A DNA stretch of 56,617 nucleotides, taken from contig DGQT01000117.1 of the NCBI GenBank assembly GCA_002390845.1, positions 1 through 56,617 on the forward strand, written 5' to 3'. Below, piece after piece: positions 44,286 through 52,506 of this stretch. This stretch comes from Chitinophagaceae bacterium UBA4407 (GTDB lineage: Bacteria > Bacteroidota > Bacteroidia > Chitinophagales > Chitinophagaceae). The position numbers and the translations under genes were made by a program. The notes below the pieces were generated by a model. That model did not search any database. It was not told the origin of the DNA and saw nothing but the letters and a program-made list of their open reading frames with translations. Every line of letters starts with the position of its first letter. Positions within the stretch are counted from its first letter, which is position 1.

Positions 44286-44512
44286 TTGTACCCAACTTTT
44301 GATTCATCGCTAATCGTCCCTTGCGTCGCGCTCTTGTACTGAAGAATTAAATTCGGCAATTTGATGATTTGATGATTTGATGATTTGATGATTTGATAAT
44401 GAAAGAACACCAAACCCAACATCACCTGTATTTCAAGTGTTGAATAAATTTCCAACCGTACAAGTGAGTGACACAACAGTCGATGCTATGAAAAACTTCT
44501 GCCGGCTCATAA
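44286..44512. repeat. Complete palindromic element, mixed arms (class A left, B right)
   Basis: Left core TTGCGTCGCGCTCTTGTAC (44321-44339), right core GTACAAGTGAGTGACACAA (44458-44476), outer right CTGCCGGCTC. The interior contains a tandem repeat. It separates the moxR and DUF58 genes, which are on the same strand. Confidence 0.88.
44359..44398. repeat. Tandem repeat, five copies of an 8-bp unit
   Basis: The unit is ATTTGATG; four copies are identical and the fifth ends in A. It lies in the interior of the element at 44286. Confidence 0.95.
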
Positions 44513-44536
44513 AAAAAATTATTAATTAATAATTGC

Positions 44537-45499
44537 CTACCTCGGTACTTCTATCTTCTTTGCAATATCGGTTATCACATCTGCTGCAGTACCGCCTTCC
44601 ATTTCCCTTTCCGGTGTAAGAATAATACGGTGACACAATACAGGATGCAACACACTGATAACATCATCAGGATTTACAAAATCACGCCCGTTTATTGCTG
44701 CCATTGCTTTTGCTGACTTTAATACCGCCACCGATGCACGTGGACTTGCACCAAGAAACAGTGCTTTATTGTTACGTGTTTCATACACCAAAGCTGCGAT
44801 AAAACGAAGCACTTTATCTTCAATATGAATGTTACTTACCAACTGCCTGAAGTGAACAACTTCTGCACCGCTTAATACCGGATGTACGTTTTCAGTGTAA
44901 TGCGCAGTAATGCCTTTGTGTGCAAACTCCAGGATTTTTACTTCTTCTTCAGGCGAAGGATAATGTACTTCTATTTTAAAAAGAAAACGGTCGAGCTGTG
45001 CTTCAGGCAAACGGTAAGTACCTTCGTGCTCAACAGGATTTTGTGTAGCCAAAACCATAAAAGGTTGTGGCATGGGATAAGTAATACCATCGTACGTAAT
45101 TTGTTTTTCTTCCATCACCTCAAATAAGGCTGCCTGCGTTTTTGCCGGTGAACGGTTGATCTCATCAATCAAAACAATATTGCTGAAAACCGGGCCATTC
45201 TTAAAACTGAATGTTGCTGTTTGCGGATTGAATATTGAAGTGCCAATAACATCGCTTGGCATAAGATCGGGTGTAAACTGAATACGGCTGAAAGGCACGT
45301 CAATACTGCGTGCCAGCAGTTTTGCAGTGAGCGTTTTTGCAACACCGGGCACACCTTCTATCAGCACATGGCCGTCTGCAAGAATGGCTGCAATCAGCAA
45401 TTCTATCATCTTATCCTGGCCTACAATTACTTTCGCAATTTCGTTTTTTATATTGCTCACTGCTTCGTTCAGTTGAGCAACATCGGTTCGCATTTCCAT
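44537..45499 (-). CDS. MoxR family AAA+ ATPase
   Basis: A 320-residue ATPase. Walker A is GVPGVAKT (residues 49-56) and Walker B is VLIDEINRS (109-117), followed by PAKTQAALFEVMEEKQ and the sensor segment ATQNPVEHEGTYRLPEAQLD. MoxR ATPases act as chaperones for the assembly or activation of partner complexes. It follows the DUF4350 gene by 5 bp and is in the same operon as DUF4129 and DUF4350. Confidence 0.96.
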   Translation of the reverse strand: MEMRTDVAQLNEAVSNIKNEIAKVIVGQDKMIELLIAAILADGHVLIEGVPGVAKTLTAKLLARSIDVPFSRIQFTPDLMPSDVIGTSIFNPQTATFSFKNGPVFSNIVLIDEINRSPAKTQAALFEVMEEKQITYDGITYPMPQPFMVLATQNPVEHEGTYRLPEAQLDRFLFKIEVHYPSPEEEVKILEFAHKGITAHYTENVHPVLSGAEVVHFRQLVSNIHIEDKVLRFIAALVYETRNNKALFLGASPRASVAVLKSAKAMAAINGRDFVNPDDVISVLHPVLCHRIILTPEREMEGGTAADVITDIAKKIEVPR

Positions 45500-45504
45500 A
45501 CTGT

Positions 45505-46695
45505 TTATATTTTGGATAATTTATAAAATTCATCAATGCTGCTACTTAGTGCAAGCAACAAATCGTCAGTAACCTTTGGTTGTATCTCGGCACGTTGAAT
45601 ATTGCTGATGATTGTTCTGATCAATTCTGCAGGTACACCACTTTTTCTCTGAAGCTGCTGTACAAAAGAATCATCTGTATTATTGGTAGAAAGATAATAC
45701 CGCTGGCGGATATGATCGAACCAGAACTGCGACTTCTTTTTTGCAATACTACTATTATCGTGCTGACTGTAATATACAGATGAAACAGTTTCTACAAAAT
45801 CGAGTGTGGTGTTGCGTAATGGTTCTATTACAGGAATAATGCGTTGCCTGCGTTTCATTTCGAAGAATACATAAATCAATAATGCCGCAACAGTAAGCCA
45901 CAACGCCCATTTAAGAAATGTATTGGAGAGAAAAAAGCGCAGCGGTGTACTTGCACCTTCACGTCCACTCTTGTAATATTCATCCCAATGCAATGTGGTT
46001 ATTGCAGGTGAAATATAGGACAATGCTTTGGCCGTATACTCACTGTTGTTGTTATACAACATGAAATAGTTGCTGAAACATATTGGCGCAGCATGAATTA
46101 AAAATTCACCTTTACCAAACTGCACTTTTACAAAATTTGGTTTGTTGTTTTGGTTAACGCCCAGTACTACAGAAGAATCAAATTTTTTAATGGAATCGAA
46201 ATAACCATCGATGGTAGAATTTTTAAAAGTATAATTTTCTGGTGCTTTCAATGCAGGGTTTACAAAATTTATTGTAGTGGAATCTTTATCGAGCAGGCTT
46301 ATATGTTCTTTCATTTTTAGCCCAAGTGTATCCAGGAATTTTTTATCAAAATCAAAAGCTGAAAGAAACACAGTGTTACCTGTTTTTACATATCCCAGAA
46401 GTTCCTCCAGGTCGGCTTTGTCGGGATTAAATTCCGGTTCCAGCAAAATGTAAGCGCTGCTGGTTTCGTCTTTATCGTGCAGCACATTGTATGCAGGTAT
46501 TCTGTGGCTTTGAATATTTACGCCCGGGAATAATTGCTTTAATTCGGTATACGGAATAACGGCGCCAAAAGGATTATTATCGTTATTGCGCAGGGATAGC
46601 GTCCAGTCGAATTTTTTAGGTTCATACAACTGCGCAATAACATAGAGCACCAGCAGCACGCTGAAAATGATTATGAATGTTTTATTCCCTTTCAC
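45505..46695 (-). CDS. DUF4350 domain membrane protein, GTG start
   Basis: A 396-residue protein with a membrane helix at each of two places (about 5-23 and 265-283), the DUF4350 domain between them and a cytoplasmic C-terminal region. The start is set by the GTG at 46695, which overlaps the stop of the preceding gene as GTGA. The frame is open further up but would overlap by about 90 bp. DUF4350 proteins occur with MoxR, DUF58 and DUF4129 in Bacteroidota and Actinobacteria; the joint function is not settled. Confidence 0.88.
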   Translation of the reverse strand: MKGNKTFIIIFSVLLVLYVIAQLYEPKKFDWTLSLRNNDNNPFGAVIPYTELKQLFPGVNIQSHRIPAYNVLHDKDETSSAYILLEPEFNPDKADLEELLGYVKTGNTVFLSAFDFDKKFLDTLGLKMKEHISLLDKDSTTINFVNPALKAPENYTFKNSTIDGYFDSIKKFDSSVVLGVNQNNKPNFVKVQFGKGEFLIHAAPICFSNYFMLYNNNSEYTAKALSYISPAITTLHWDEYYKSGREGASTPLRFFLSNTFLKWALWLTVAALLIYVFFEMKRRQRIIPVIEPLRNTTLDFVETVSSVYYSQHDNSSIAKKKSQFWFDHIRQRYYLSTNNTDDSFVQQLQRKSGVPAELIRTIISNIQRAEIQPKVTDDLLLALSSSIDEFYKLSKI

Positions 46696-47390
46696 CTGTT
46701 GGATAGCTGGTTTTGAAATTTTATAAATTCCGCTTTCATGCCTGTAAAATCTTCTTCTGTTACCGTTAGGTTGCCATACCATGCATATTCAAAAATATTC
46801 GTAACCTCCCTGAATGGCTGTTGAATAATTGCCGTATTTAATTCACGCAGGTAATCCCTGTTGGTTTTGTTCGGCAGCCATGCAATCAGGTTTTTATCAG
46901 TTAATATTTTTAAACTTTGCAAATACAAATAACGGATCGCCAACCGGTAATTACCATTCTGTAATGCCTGCTCAATGGCACTTTCAAAAGAAATGGCGTG
47001 TATGTTTTCATCTTCAATGGTGTATGCTGTGCCGCCTTCTGAAGATGCATCGAATAAAGCCATGCGGTTCATGTGCCGCACTTTTAATATAAAAAAGGTA
47101 ATTGCTCCCAGTGCAAGTAACCAGTAAAAAATTTTTATGGCAGCACGGCCACCTTCGGTGCTCATCAGGTCATCGTAGAAACCCCATACCCACATCCAGA
47201 ACCTATCCCAAAGCGATGGTTGTTCTATAATTTCCTTTTCATATTGAAAATCCCTGTCTTTTGAGTAGGTATCAAGCGATGACTTTGAAAAACTTCTTTG
47301 CTGCACAGCCAATGAATCATAAGCAGCTTTTTGCTGTGCTGCTGCACCAAAGCAGCAAAAAAATATAACAAGGATAAATATAAAACGCAT
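46692..47390 (-). CDS. DUF4129 domain membrane protein
   Basis: A 232-residue protein with a signal peptide (about 1-18, ending AAAQ), one transmembrane helix (about 86-103) and a C-terminal DUF4129 domain (AIEQALQNGNYRLAIRYLYL, then FEYAWYGN). Its stop overlaps the GTG start of the DUF4350 gene by 4 bp, so translation is coupled. Only 12 bp separate its start from the palindromic element upstream, which must contain the promoter unless transcription comes from further up. Confidence 0.92.
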   Translation of the reverse strand: MRFIFILVIFFCCFGAAAQQKAAYDSLAVQQRSFSKSSLDTYSKDRDFQYEKEIIEQPSLWDRFWMWVWGFYDDLMSTEGGRAAIKIFYWLLALGAITFFILKVRHMNRMALFDASSEGGTAYTIEDENIHAISFESAIEQALQNGNYRLAIRYLYLQSLKILTDKNLIAWLPNKTNRDYLRELNTAIIQQPFREVTNIFEYAWYGNLTVTEEDFTGMKAEFIKFQNQLSNR

Positions 47391-47402
47391 GTTGAATAAT
47401 TA

Positions 47403-47618
47403 TGAACCCGGCTTTAAATCTTTATTGAACTTTTCTTGCGTCGCACACTTGTACAATAAGACCGGAAGTCGGCAAGTCAGTAAGTCCGAAAGTAAATGCA
47501 GCTTTATTTCTTTCCGACTTCTGGTCTTTCGGACTTCCCTACTTGCTGCTCATTGCTCCGAACGTTTAAGTGTGCGACGCAAGAGACAATGCCGTGAAAT
47601 ACTTCTGCCCGGCACCAA
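47403..47618. repeat. Complete palindromic element with nested repeat (class A)
   Basis: Left core TTGCGTCGCACACTTGTAC (47436-47454), right core GTTTAAGTGTGCGACGCAA (47564-47582), outer ends AACCCGGC and CTGCCCGGCAC. The interior holds repeated AAGTCGG, AAGTCCG and CTTTCGGACTT units like those in the element at 39655. It lies between two genes of the MoxR cluster and leaves 3 bp to the next stop. Confidence 0.9.
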
Positions 47619-47621
47619 AAA

Positions 47622-48491
47622 TTAATATTGTTCTTCAATTGTTGTATTTGAATTGTTACCTGTACCCAAACCTTCTATTCTTTTTTCAAGCCCGGTGCCA
47701 TCCTTTATTTCAACAAGGTTGTAGTAATGCAAGCCGGCAGAAACAAAAAATACAATGTAAAAAATATACTGCACAATACTTAATACTGAAGTAAAAATAG
47801 CTGCTGTTGAACTTAAGTCGTTCTTTGAAAAATAAGAACCCAGGCCAACTACGGCGCCAATAATAATACCCACAATGCTGGAGCTGAACGAATAAATAAT
47901 ATATGCTACCAGGTAAGTAGCGAAGGAGATCCAGAAATTGTCTTTTATAAGATCAAGGCAGCGGCTGAACGAGCCGTTTTCGTTCACTATCACAAAAGGC
48001 AATGGTACCAGTACAGTGGCCGCATAAAAAACAGGAAGTATGCAAAGCAATAATGCAACACCCATTAGTAAAAGTTGTGGAATACTAAACAAAAAGACCT
48101 TAAAGAAATATTTTGCAAAGCTGCTCCATACCTGCTGTACTGTTGGGCTTTCGCCATGCTCGTCGTAGTGTTTCATGTAAACTACAATTACAGTTTGCAT
48201 AGCTGCCATGCTCAATAATGTTACCACAAGAAAACCAAAATAGCCTGGGGTTAGTATGCTGGTTACATTTTGCTGCAATGCAGATCCGCCGCTTTTGATC
48301 TGGTCGAGAAAGCCGAACATCTGTTTCTGAAACAAGCCGCCAAGAATTGATGTAGCCAATATAAAAATACCTGCAACCAGTATAAACGCAGTAAGTAATG
48401 GCTTAAACTCCTGGCGTATAAACTGGAATGTATCGCTGAAGTTTTCACCAAAGTCCCTTATTTTTCTGAGTTGAATTTTTTGCTGAGCCAT
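47622..48491 (-). CDS. Polytopic membrane protein of the MoxR/SpoIIM cluster
   Basis: A 289-residue protein with about six hydrophobic segments. Its plan resembles the membrane domain of DUF4013 or glycerophosphodiester-phosphodiesterase-like proteins found in this cluster; I am not sure which. It overlaps the end of the SpoIIM-like gene by 34 bp, so the two are translated together. The function is unknown; membrane organisation is suggested by the neighbours. Confidence 0.8.
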   Translation of the reverse strand: MAQQKIQLRKIRDFGENFSDTFQFIRQEFKPLLTAFILVAGIFILATSILGGLFQKQMFGFLDQIKSGGSALQQNVTSILTPGYFGFLVVTLLSMAAMQTVIVVYMKHYDEHGESPTVQQVWSSFAKYFFKVFLFSIPQLLLMGVALLLCILPVFYAATVLVPLPFVIVNENGSFSRCLDLIKDNFWISFATYLVAYIIYSFSSSIVGIIIGAVVGLGSYFSKNDLSSTAAIFTSVLSIVQYIFYIVFFVSAGLHYYNLVEIKDGTGLEKRIEGLGTGNNSNTTIEEQY

Positions 48492-49489
48492 GCGGTAAAA
48501 TTTTTGTTTTCTGTTTTTGTATCAGGGTTGTTGTTTAACGCCTGCAAACGTTTATGCAATTGTATGGGATAAATAATAAAGTACCATATAATAAATGCCA
48601 GCGAGCCAATTAAAATGGAAAGGCTTACCCATAAAGGCATTCCGGTATAGCGTGTTACAAAGCTTTCGAAAAAAGCTGCTGTAAGAAAAAGCGGGATAAG
48701 GCCGATCACAATTTTAAGCCCGTCTTTACCACCACGTGCAATTGATGCAGCACGGGTATAAGTTCCCGGAAATAGTATGCTGTTGCCCAAAATCATTCCA
48801 GCTGCACCGGCTATGATAATGCTCCACAATTCCAGTGTACCGTGTATAAATACAACGGTAATAAATTTTGCTCCCAGGCCTTTTGATATAAAATAATATT
48901 GAAAGCTGCCCATCATAATACCGTTTTGAAACAGCAGCCAGATGCTGCCCACCGACACAAAAATGCCCAGCACATACCCGAAAAATGAAACAGAAATATT
49001 GTTGTAGGCAATTGAAAAAAACATCGACACACTGTCTTCACTTTTATACACACCAAAAGGGTCGCCTTTTTCTATATTGTTATCCGTCATGTTTACGTAG
49101 CCATCGCCAAGGATCAGGCGTAAAAAAGTATCGTCGTATTTAGCAGAGAGTGCTCCCATTAATGCAAACAAAACAAAAAATAAAAAAGAATAGAGAAATT
49201 GACGGTGATACCGCTTAAACAGGAATGGAAGTTCATATTGCCAGAACCAGAAAATGCGGCCTTTCTTTTCTTTTTTGTTCCGGTAAATTTTTTGATGAAA
49301 CTGTGCCGCCAAACCATTCAGGTAGCGGGTGGTATTACTCTCAGGGTAAAACGTTCGCCCATAGGCAAGGTCATCGGTAAGCTCTACAAAACGGTCGGCT
49401 GTAATATCCGTTGAAACATTTGTATTCAACTCCGCTTCGTATTGCTTCCATTTCTCCGCATTTTGTTTCAGGAACTGAGCTTCTCGCAT
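48458..49489 (-). CDS. SpoIIM-like (stage II sporulation protein M) membrane protein
   Basis: A 343-residue protein with a cytoplasmic N-terminal region of about 100 residues and six or so hydrophobic segments, including GTLELWSIIIAGAAGMILG, typical of the SpoIIM family. The ATG at 49489 starts MREAQFLKQNAEKWKQYE, a usual start for Bacteroidota members. These bacteria do not sporulate, so the role differs from that in Bacillus. It diverges from the RDD gene and overlaps the next gene. Confidence 0.92.
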   Translation of the reverse strand: MREAQFLKQNAEKWKQYEAELNTNVSTDITADRFVELTDDLAYGRTFYPESNTTRYLNGLAAQFHQKIYRNKKEKKGRIFWFWQYELPFLFKRYHRQFLYSFLFFVLFALMGALSAKYDDTFLRLILGDGYVNMTDNNIEKGDPFGVYKSEDSVSMFFSIAYNNISVSFFGYVLGIFVSVGSIWLLFQNGIMMGSFQYYFISKGLGAKFITVVFIHGTLELWSIIIAGAAGMILGNSILFPGTYTRAASIARGGKDGLKIVIGLIPLFLTAAFFESFVTRYTGMPLWVSLSILIGSLAFIIWYFIIYPIQLHKRLQALNNNPDTKTENKNFTAWLSKKFNSEK

Positions 49490-49570
49490 AGGCCGGGTAA
49501 TGAGATATAAAAATAACAGCTTAATCAATACAAACGCGGAAAATAAAATTTATTTGTACATCTTTGAAGC

Positions 49571-50296
49571 ATGGCTGTTATTTCTATCACCACTACGCAG
49601 AATATAGCGCTTGAATACGACCTCGCCAGCCTTGGCGAAAGGATTGTTGCTACCATTATCGACCTTGTAATAATGGGTGCGTATCTTTTCCTGATTACCA
49701 TGGTGCTTAGTTCTTCTGCCGGTGCATTTGATAATGGTGCAGCATGGTTATATGTGTTCCTCTTTTTGCCTGTGGCATTTTACAGTCTTTTAAGCGAGCA
49801 GTTTTTTAATGGGCAAACCGTAGGTAAAAGGGTAATGGGTATAAAAGTAATCAGCTTAAATGGCAACCAGGCTTCGTTTGGGCAGTATTTAACGCGTTGG
49901 CTTTTCAGGCTGGTAGATATGTGGCTGTTTGGGTTTGTACTGGCAACAATTATGGTAGCCGTAACAGAGCGGCACCAGCGCATCGGCGATCTTATTGCGG
50001 GCACCGTGCTGGTAAAAACAAAGCCGCGTAGCGCTTTACAGCAAACACTTTACACTCCGGTAGCCGATACAAATTACACAGCCAATTACCCCGAAGTTAT
50101 TAACCTGCGCGACAGCGACATGCAGCTTGTAAAAGAAGTATTGATCAATGTGCAGAAAACCGGCAACACCATGCTTGCCCTGCAAATGATGCGTAAGATA
50201 GAAGCGGTGCTTAACATACAAAGCAAACATGCAGAACCCGTAAATTTTTTATACGCCATTCTGAGCGATTACAACCACCTTACTGCAAAGCTTTAG
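49571..50296 (+). CDS. RDD family membrane protein
   Basis: A 241-residue protein. The RDD domain (about 15-150) has the signature LASLGERIVATIIDLVI and the internal FNGQTVGKRVMGIKV, with three to four helices, and a cytoplasmic tail follows. RDD proteins are small membrane proteins of mostly unknown or transport-related function. It is divergent from SpoIIM and belongs to the same conserved neighbourhood. Confidence 0.93.
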   Translation: MAVISITTTQNIALEYDLASLGERIVATIIDLVIMGAYLFLITMVLSSSAGAFDNGAAWLYVFLFLPVAFYSLLSEQFFNGQTVGKRVMGIKVISLNGNQASFGQYLTRWLFRLVDMWLFGFVLATIMVAVTERHQRIGDLIAGTVLVKTKPRSALQQTLYTPVADTNYTANYPEVINLRDSDMQLVKEVLINVQKTGNTMLALQMMRKIEAVLNIQSKHAEPVNFLYAILSDYNHLTAKL

Positions 50297-50308
50297 AATA
50301 CAAATTTG

Positions 50309-50365
50309 TTTACCAGCTTCCAATTAAATGGCATCAATGGTTGTGTCACTCACTTGTACGTTCCG
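50309..50365 (+). repeat. Single L module (class B)
   Basis: Outer TACCAGC and AAATGGCATC, core TTGTGTCACTCACTTGTAC (50341-50359), inner GTTCCG. It begins 13 bp after the RDD stop. The facing R module lies beyond the rfbD gene. Confidence 0.87.
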
Positions 50366-50407
50366 CCCTTAATTGAGCATGGTGAAACAGCATTAAAAAT
50401 AGTTCTC

Positions 50408-51280
50408 TTAAAGTTTGGCCAGGCATTCCTGTAAGCTTTGTTTCCAGTGCTTTATTTCAACATTAAACGTTGTGTGAATTTTTTCCTTGCTCATTACAGA
50501 ATACCCGGGCCGCTTTGCAGGTGTAGGGTATTGCGCCGTTGCAATGCCATTAACACTGCAGTCTAATTGCTTTATATCCCTGATCGCTGTTGCGAAATCG
50601 CACCATGAAATGGCACCTTCGTTACTATAATGATAAACGCCGTAGTTCGATTGATGATCGTTTAACTGCAGATCAGTAATTATTTTCAGAATGGTTTCGG
50701 CTAAATCTTTTGCATAAGTTGGTGAACCAAACTGATCGTTTACAACATTCAGTTCTTTGCGGTCTTTCATTAAACGCAACATCGTTTTTACAAAGTTATT
50801 TCCGTAAACACTGTACACCCAGGAAGTACGCACCACAATGGTTTGAGTGTTGTTTTCCAATGCAAGCTTTTCACCCATCCATTTTGTGTAACCGTAATAA
50901 TTTACAGGATTTGTTTTGTCGTCCTCTTTGTAAGGCTCATTACCCCTGCCATCAAAAACATAATCTGTTGAAACGTGAATGAGCTTTGCGCCAAAAAGGT
51001 TGCAGGTTTTCGCAATGGCACCTGTAGCTTCTGCATTTATAGAATAAGCTGCTTCCTGCTCGGTTTCTGCTTTATCTACTGCTGTATAGGCAGCTGTATT
51101 GATGAAACAAAATGGCTTATATTTTTTAAACAACTTTTCAAGCGCCGAAGCATTGGAAATGTCTAATTCATCTTTACCAAAAAAGCGGTAATGAAATTGC
51201 GGGAACAGCAATGCAGCATCCTGCAGTTCGTTGCCAAGCTGCCCGTTTTTTCCTGAAATTATGATGGTTTGTTTTTGCAT
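50408..51280 (-). CDS. rfbD: dTDP-4-dehydrorhamnose reductase
   Basis: A 290-residue NADPH-dependent reductase of the RmlD group, which makes dTDP-L-rhamnose in the last step of the pathway. It has the Rossmann motif SGKNGQLGNEL, the active-site YYGYTKW and the family segments VSTDYVFDG and DQFGSPTYAKDLA. The rmlA, rmlB and rmlC genes are not in this window. It lies close to two further nucleotide-sugar genes, which suggests cell-surface polysaccharide synthesis. Confidence 0.95.
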   Translation of the reverse strand: MQKQTIIISGKNGQLGNELQDAALLFPQFHYRFFGKDELDISNASALEKLFKKYKPFCFINTAAYTAVDKAETEQEAAYSINAEATGAIAKTCNLFGAKLIHVSTDYVFDGRGNEPYKEDDKTNPVNYYGYTKWMGEKLALENNTQTIVVRTSWVYSVYGNNFVKTMLRLMKDRKELNVVNDQFGSPTYAKDLAETILKIITDLQLNDHQSNYGVYHYSNEGAISWCDFATAIRDIKQLDCSVNGIATAQYPTPAKRPGYSVMSKEKIHTTFNVEIKHWKQSLQECLAKL

Positions 51281-51311
51281 GATGAATGTTCTAGAAATTA
51301 TAAATCGTAAG

Positions 51312-51406
51312 CTTGGGCTAAAGCCCCAAAATAATCTTGATGTACAACCCCGGCTTTAAAGCCGGGGTTATTTATAGCGACTAAAAGATGCAGGCTTTAG
51401 CCAAAG
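51312..51406. repeat. Nested palindromic repeat with a 24-bp perfect palindrome
   Basis: A perfect palindrome at 51346-51369 is centred on TTTAAA with CCCCGG arms. It is enclosed by CTTGGGCTAAAGCC (51312-51325) and GGCTTTAGCCAAAG (51393-51406), complementary at 13 of 14 positions. It lies just upstream of the rfbD start. Confidence 0.88.
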
Positions 51407-51448
51407 TTTTATTGCAATCTACGCTTCGGTAAAAGATCATTATATAAT

Positions 51449-51508
51449 CTGAACGTACAAGAGTGCGACGCAAGAAAAGCCCATAGAATTACCAGCCCCC
51501 GGCTCAAA
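51449..51508 (-). repeat. Single R module (class A)
   Basis: Inner CTGAACGTAC, core GTACAAGAGTGCGACGCAA (51455-51473), then AAAGCCCATAGAATTAC and outer CCCCCGGCTC. It ends 3 bp before the stop of the minus-strand decarboxylase. Confidence 0.9.
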
Positions 51509-51511
51509 AAA

Positions 51512-52495
51512 TTATTTCTTCGATTCAAACTCTTTGGGCAGTTTATACAACTCTTCTTTGGGCAGAGCCTTAAAATAATCGTAAGTAGCTTTTAAACCTT
51601 CGGCCCTGTTTACTTTTGGCTGCCAACCAAGTATTTCTTTAGCTTTTGTAATATCGGGCTGCCGCTGTTTGGGATCGTCAACAGGCAACGGTTTGTAAAT
51701 GATTTTTACATTGCTGCCGGTAAGTTTCAATACTTCTTCGGCAAAATCTTTTAACGAAATTTCGGCAGGATTGCCAATGTTTACAGGCATTGCATAATCG
51801 CTCATGAGCAATTTACAAATGCCATCAATCAAATCATCTACATAACAAAACGAACGGGTTTGGCTGCCATTGCCAAAAACGGTAAGATCCTCGCCACGCA
51901 AGGCCTGGCCAATGAATGCGGGCAGCGCACGGCCATCGTTTAAACGCATACGCGGACCATAAGTATTAAAGATGCGTACTATGCGTGTTTGCAAACCATG
52001 AAAAGTGTGGTAGGCCATTGTAATGGCTTCCTGGAAACGCTTGGCTTCGTCGTACACGCCGCGTGGGCCAACCGGATTTACATTGCCCCAGTATTCTTCG
52101 TTCTGCGGATGTACCAATGGATCGCCGTATACCTCGCTGGTTGATGCAACCAATATTCTTGCATTTTTTGCTTTGGCTAAACCCAGGCAATTGTGTGTAC
52201 CGAGTGAGCTTACTTTTAAAGTTTGAATCGGAATCTTTAAATAATCAATCGGGCTTGCAGGCGAAGCGAAATGTAAAATATAATCCAGCTCTCCGGATAT
52301 ATGAATAAAATTGGAAATATCGTGATGGTAGAACTCGAAATTTTCGAGGTGAAATAAATGCTCAATATTTCTGATGTCGCCGGTAATCAGGTTGTCCATG
52401 CCTATTACGTAAAAGCCTTCTTTAGTAAACCTCTCGCAAAGATGCGAACCCAGAAAGCCTGCCGCACCGGTAATCAAAACTCTTTTAGTGGCCAT
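51512..52495 (-). CDS. UDP-glucuronate decarboxylase (extended SDR)
   Basis: A 327-residue extended short-chain dehydrogenase/reductase. It has the NAD motif ITGAAGFLGSHL, the catalytic YDEAKRF and the UXS-type segments ASTSEVYGDP, GPRGVYDEAKR and HPQNEEYWGNVNPVGP. The enzyme forms UDP-xylose from UDP-glucuronate. It follows the aminotransferase gene by 11 bp. Confidence 0.94.
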   Translation of the reverse strand: MATKRVLITGAAGFLGSHLCERFTKEGFYVIGMDNLITGDIRNIEHLFHLENFEFYHHDISNFIHISGELDYILHFASPASPIDYLKIPIQTLKVSSLGTHNCLGLAKAKNARILVASTSEVYGDPLVHPQNEEYWGNVNPVGPRGVYDEAKRFQEAITMAYHTFHGLQTRIVRIFNTYGPRMRLNDGRALPAFIGQALRGEDLTVFGNGSQTRSFCYVDDLIDGICKLLMSDYAMPVNIGNPAEISLKDFAEEVLKLTGSNVKIIYKPLPVDDPKQRQPDITKAKEILGWQPKVNRAEGLKATYDYFKALPKEELYKLPKEFESKK

Positions 52496-52506
52496 GTTTG
52501 TTGCAT

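Noticed and set aside
46696..46782. Longer start for the DUF4350 protein
   Set aside because: It would overlap the DUF4129 gene by about 90 bp; the GTG at 46695 gives the usual 4-bp GTGA coupling.
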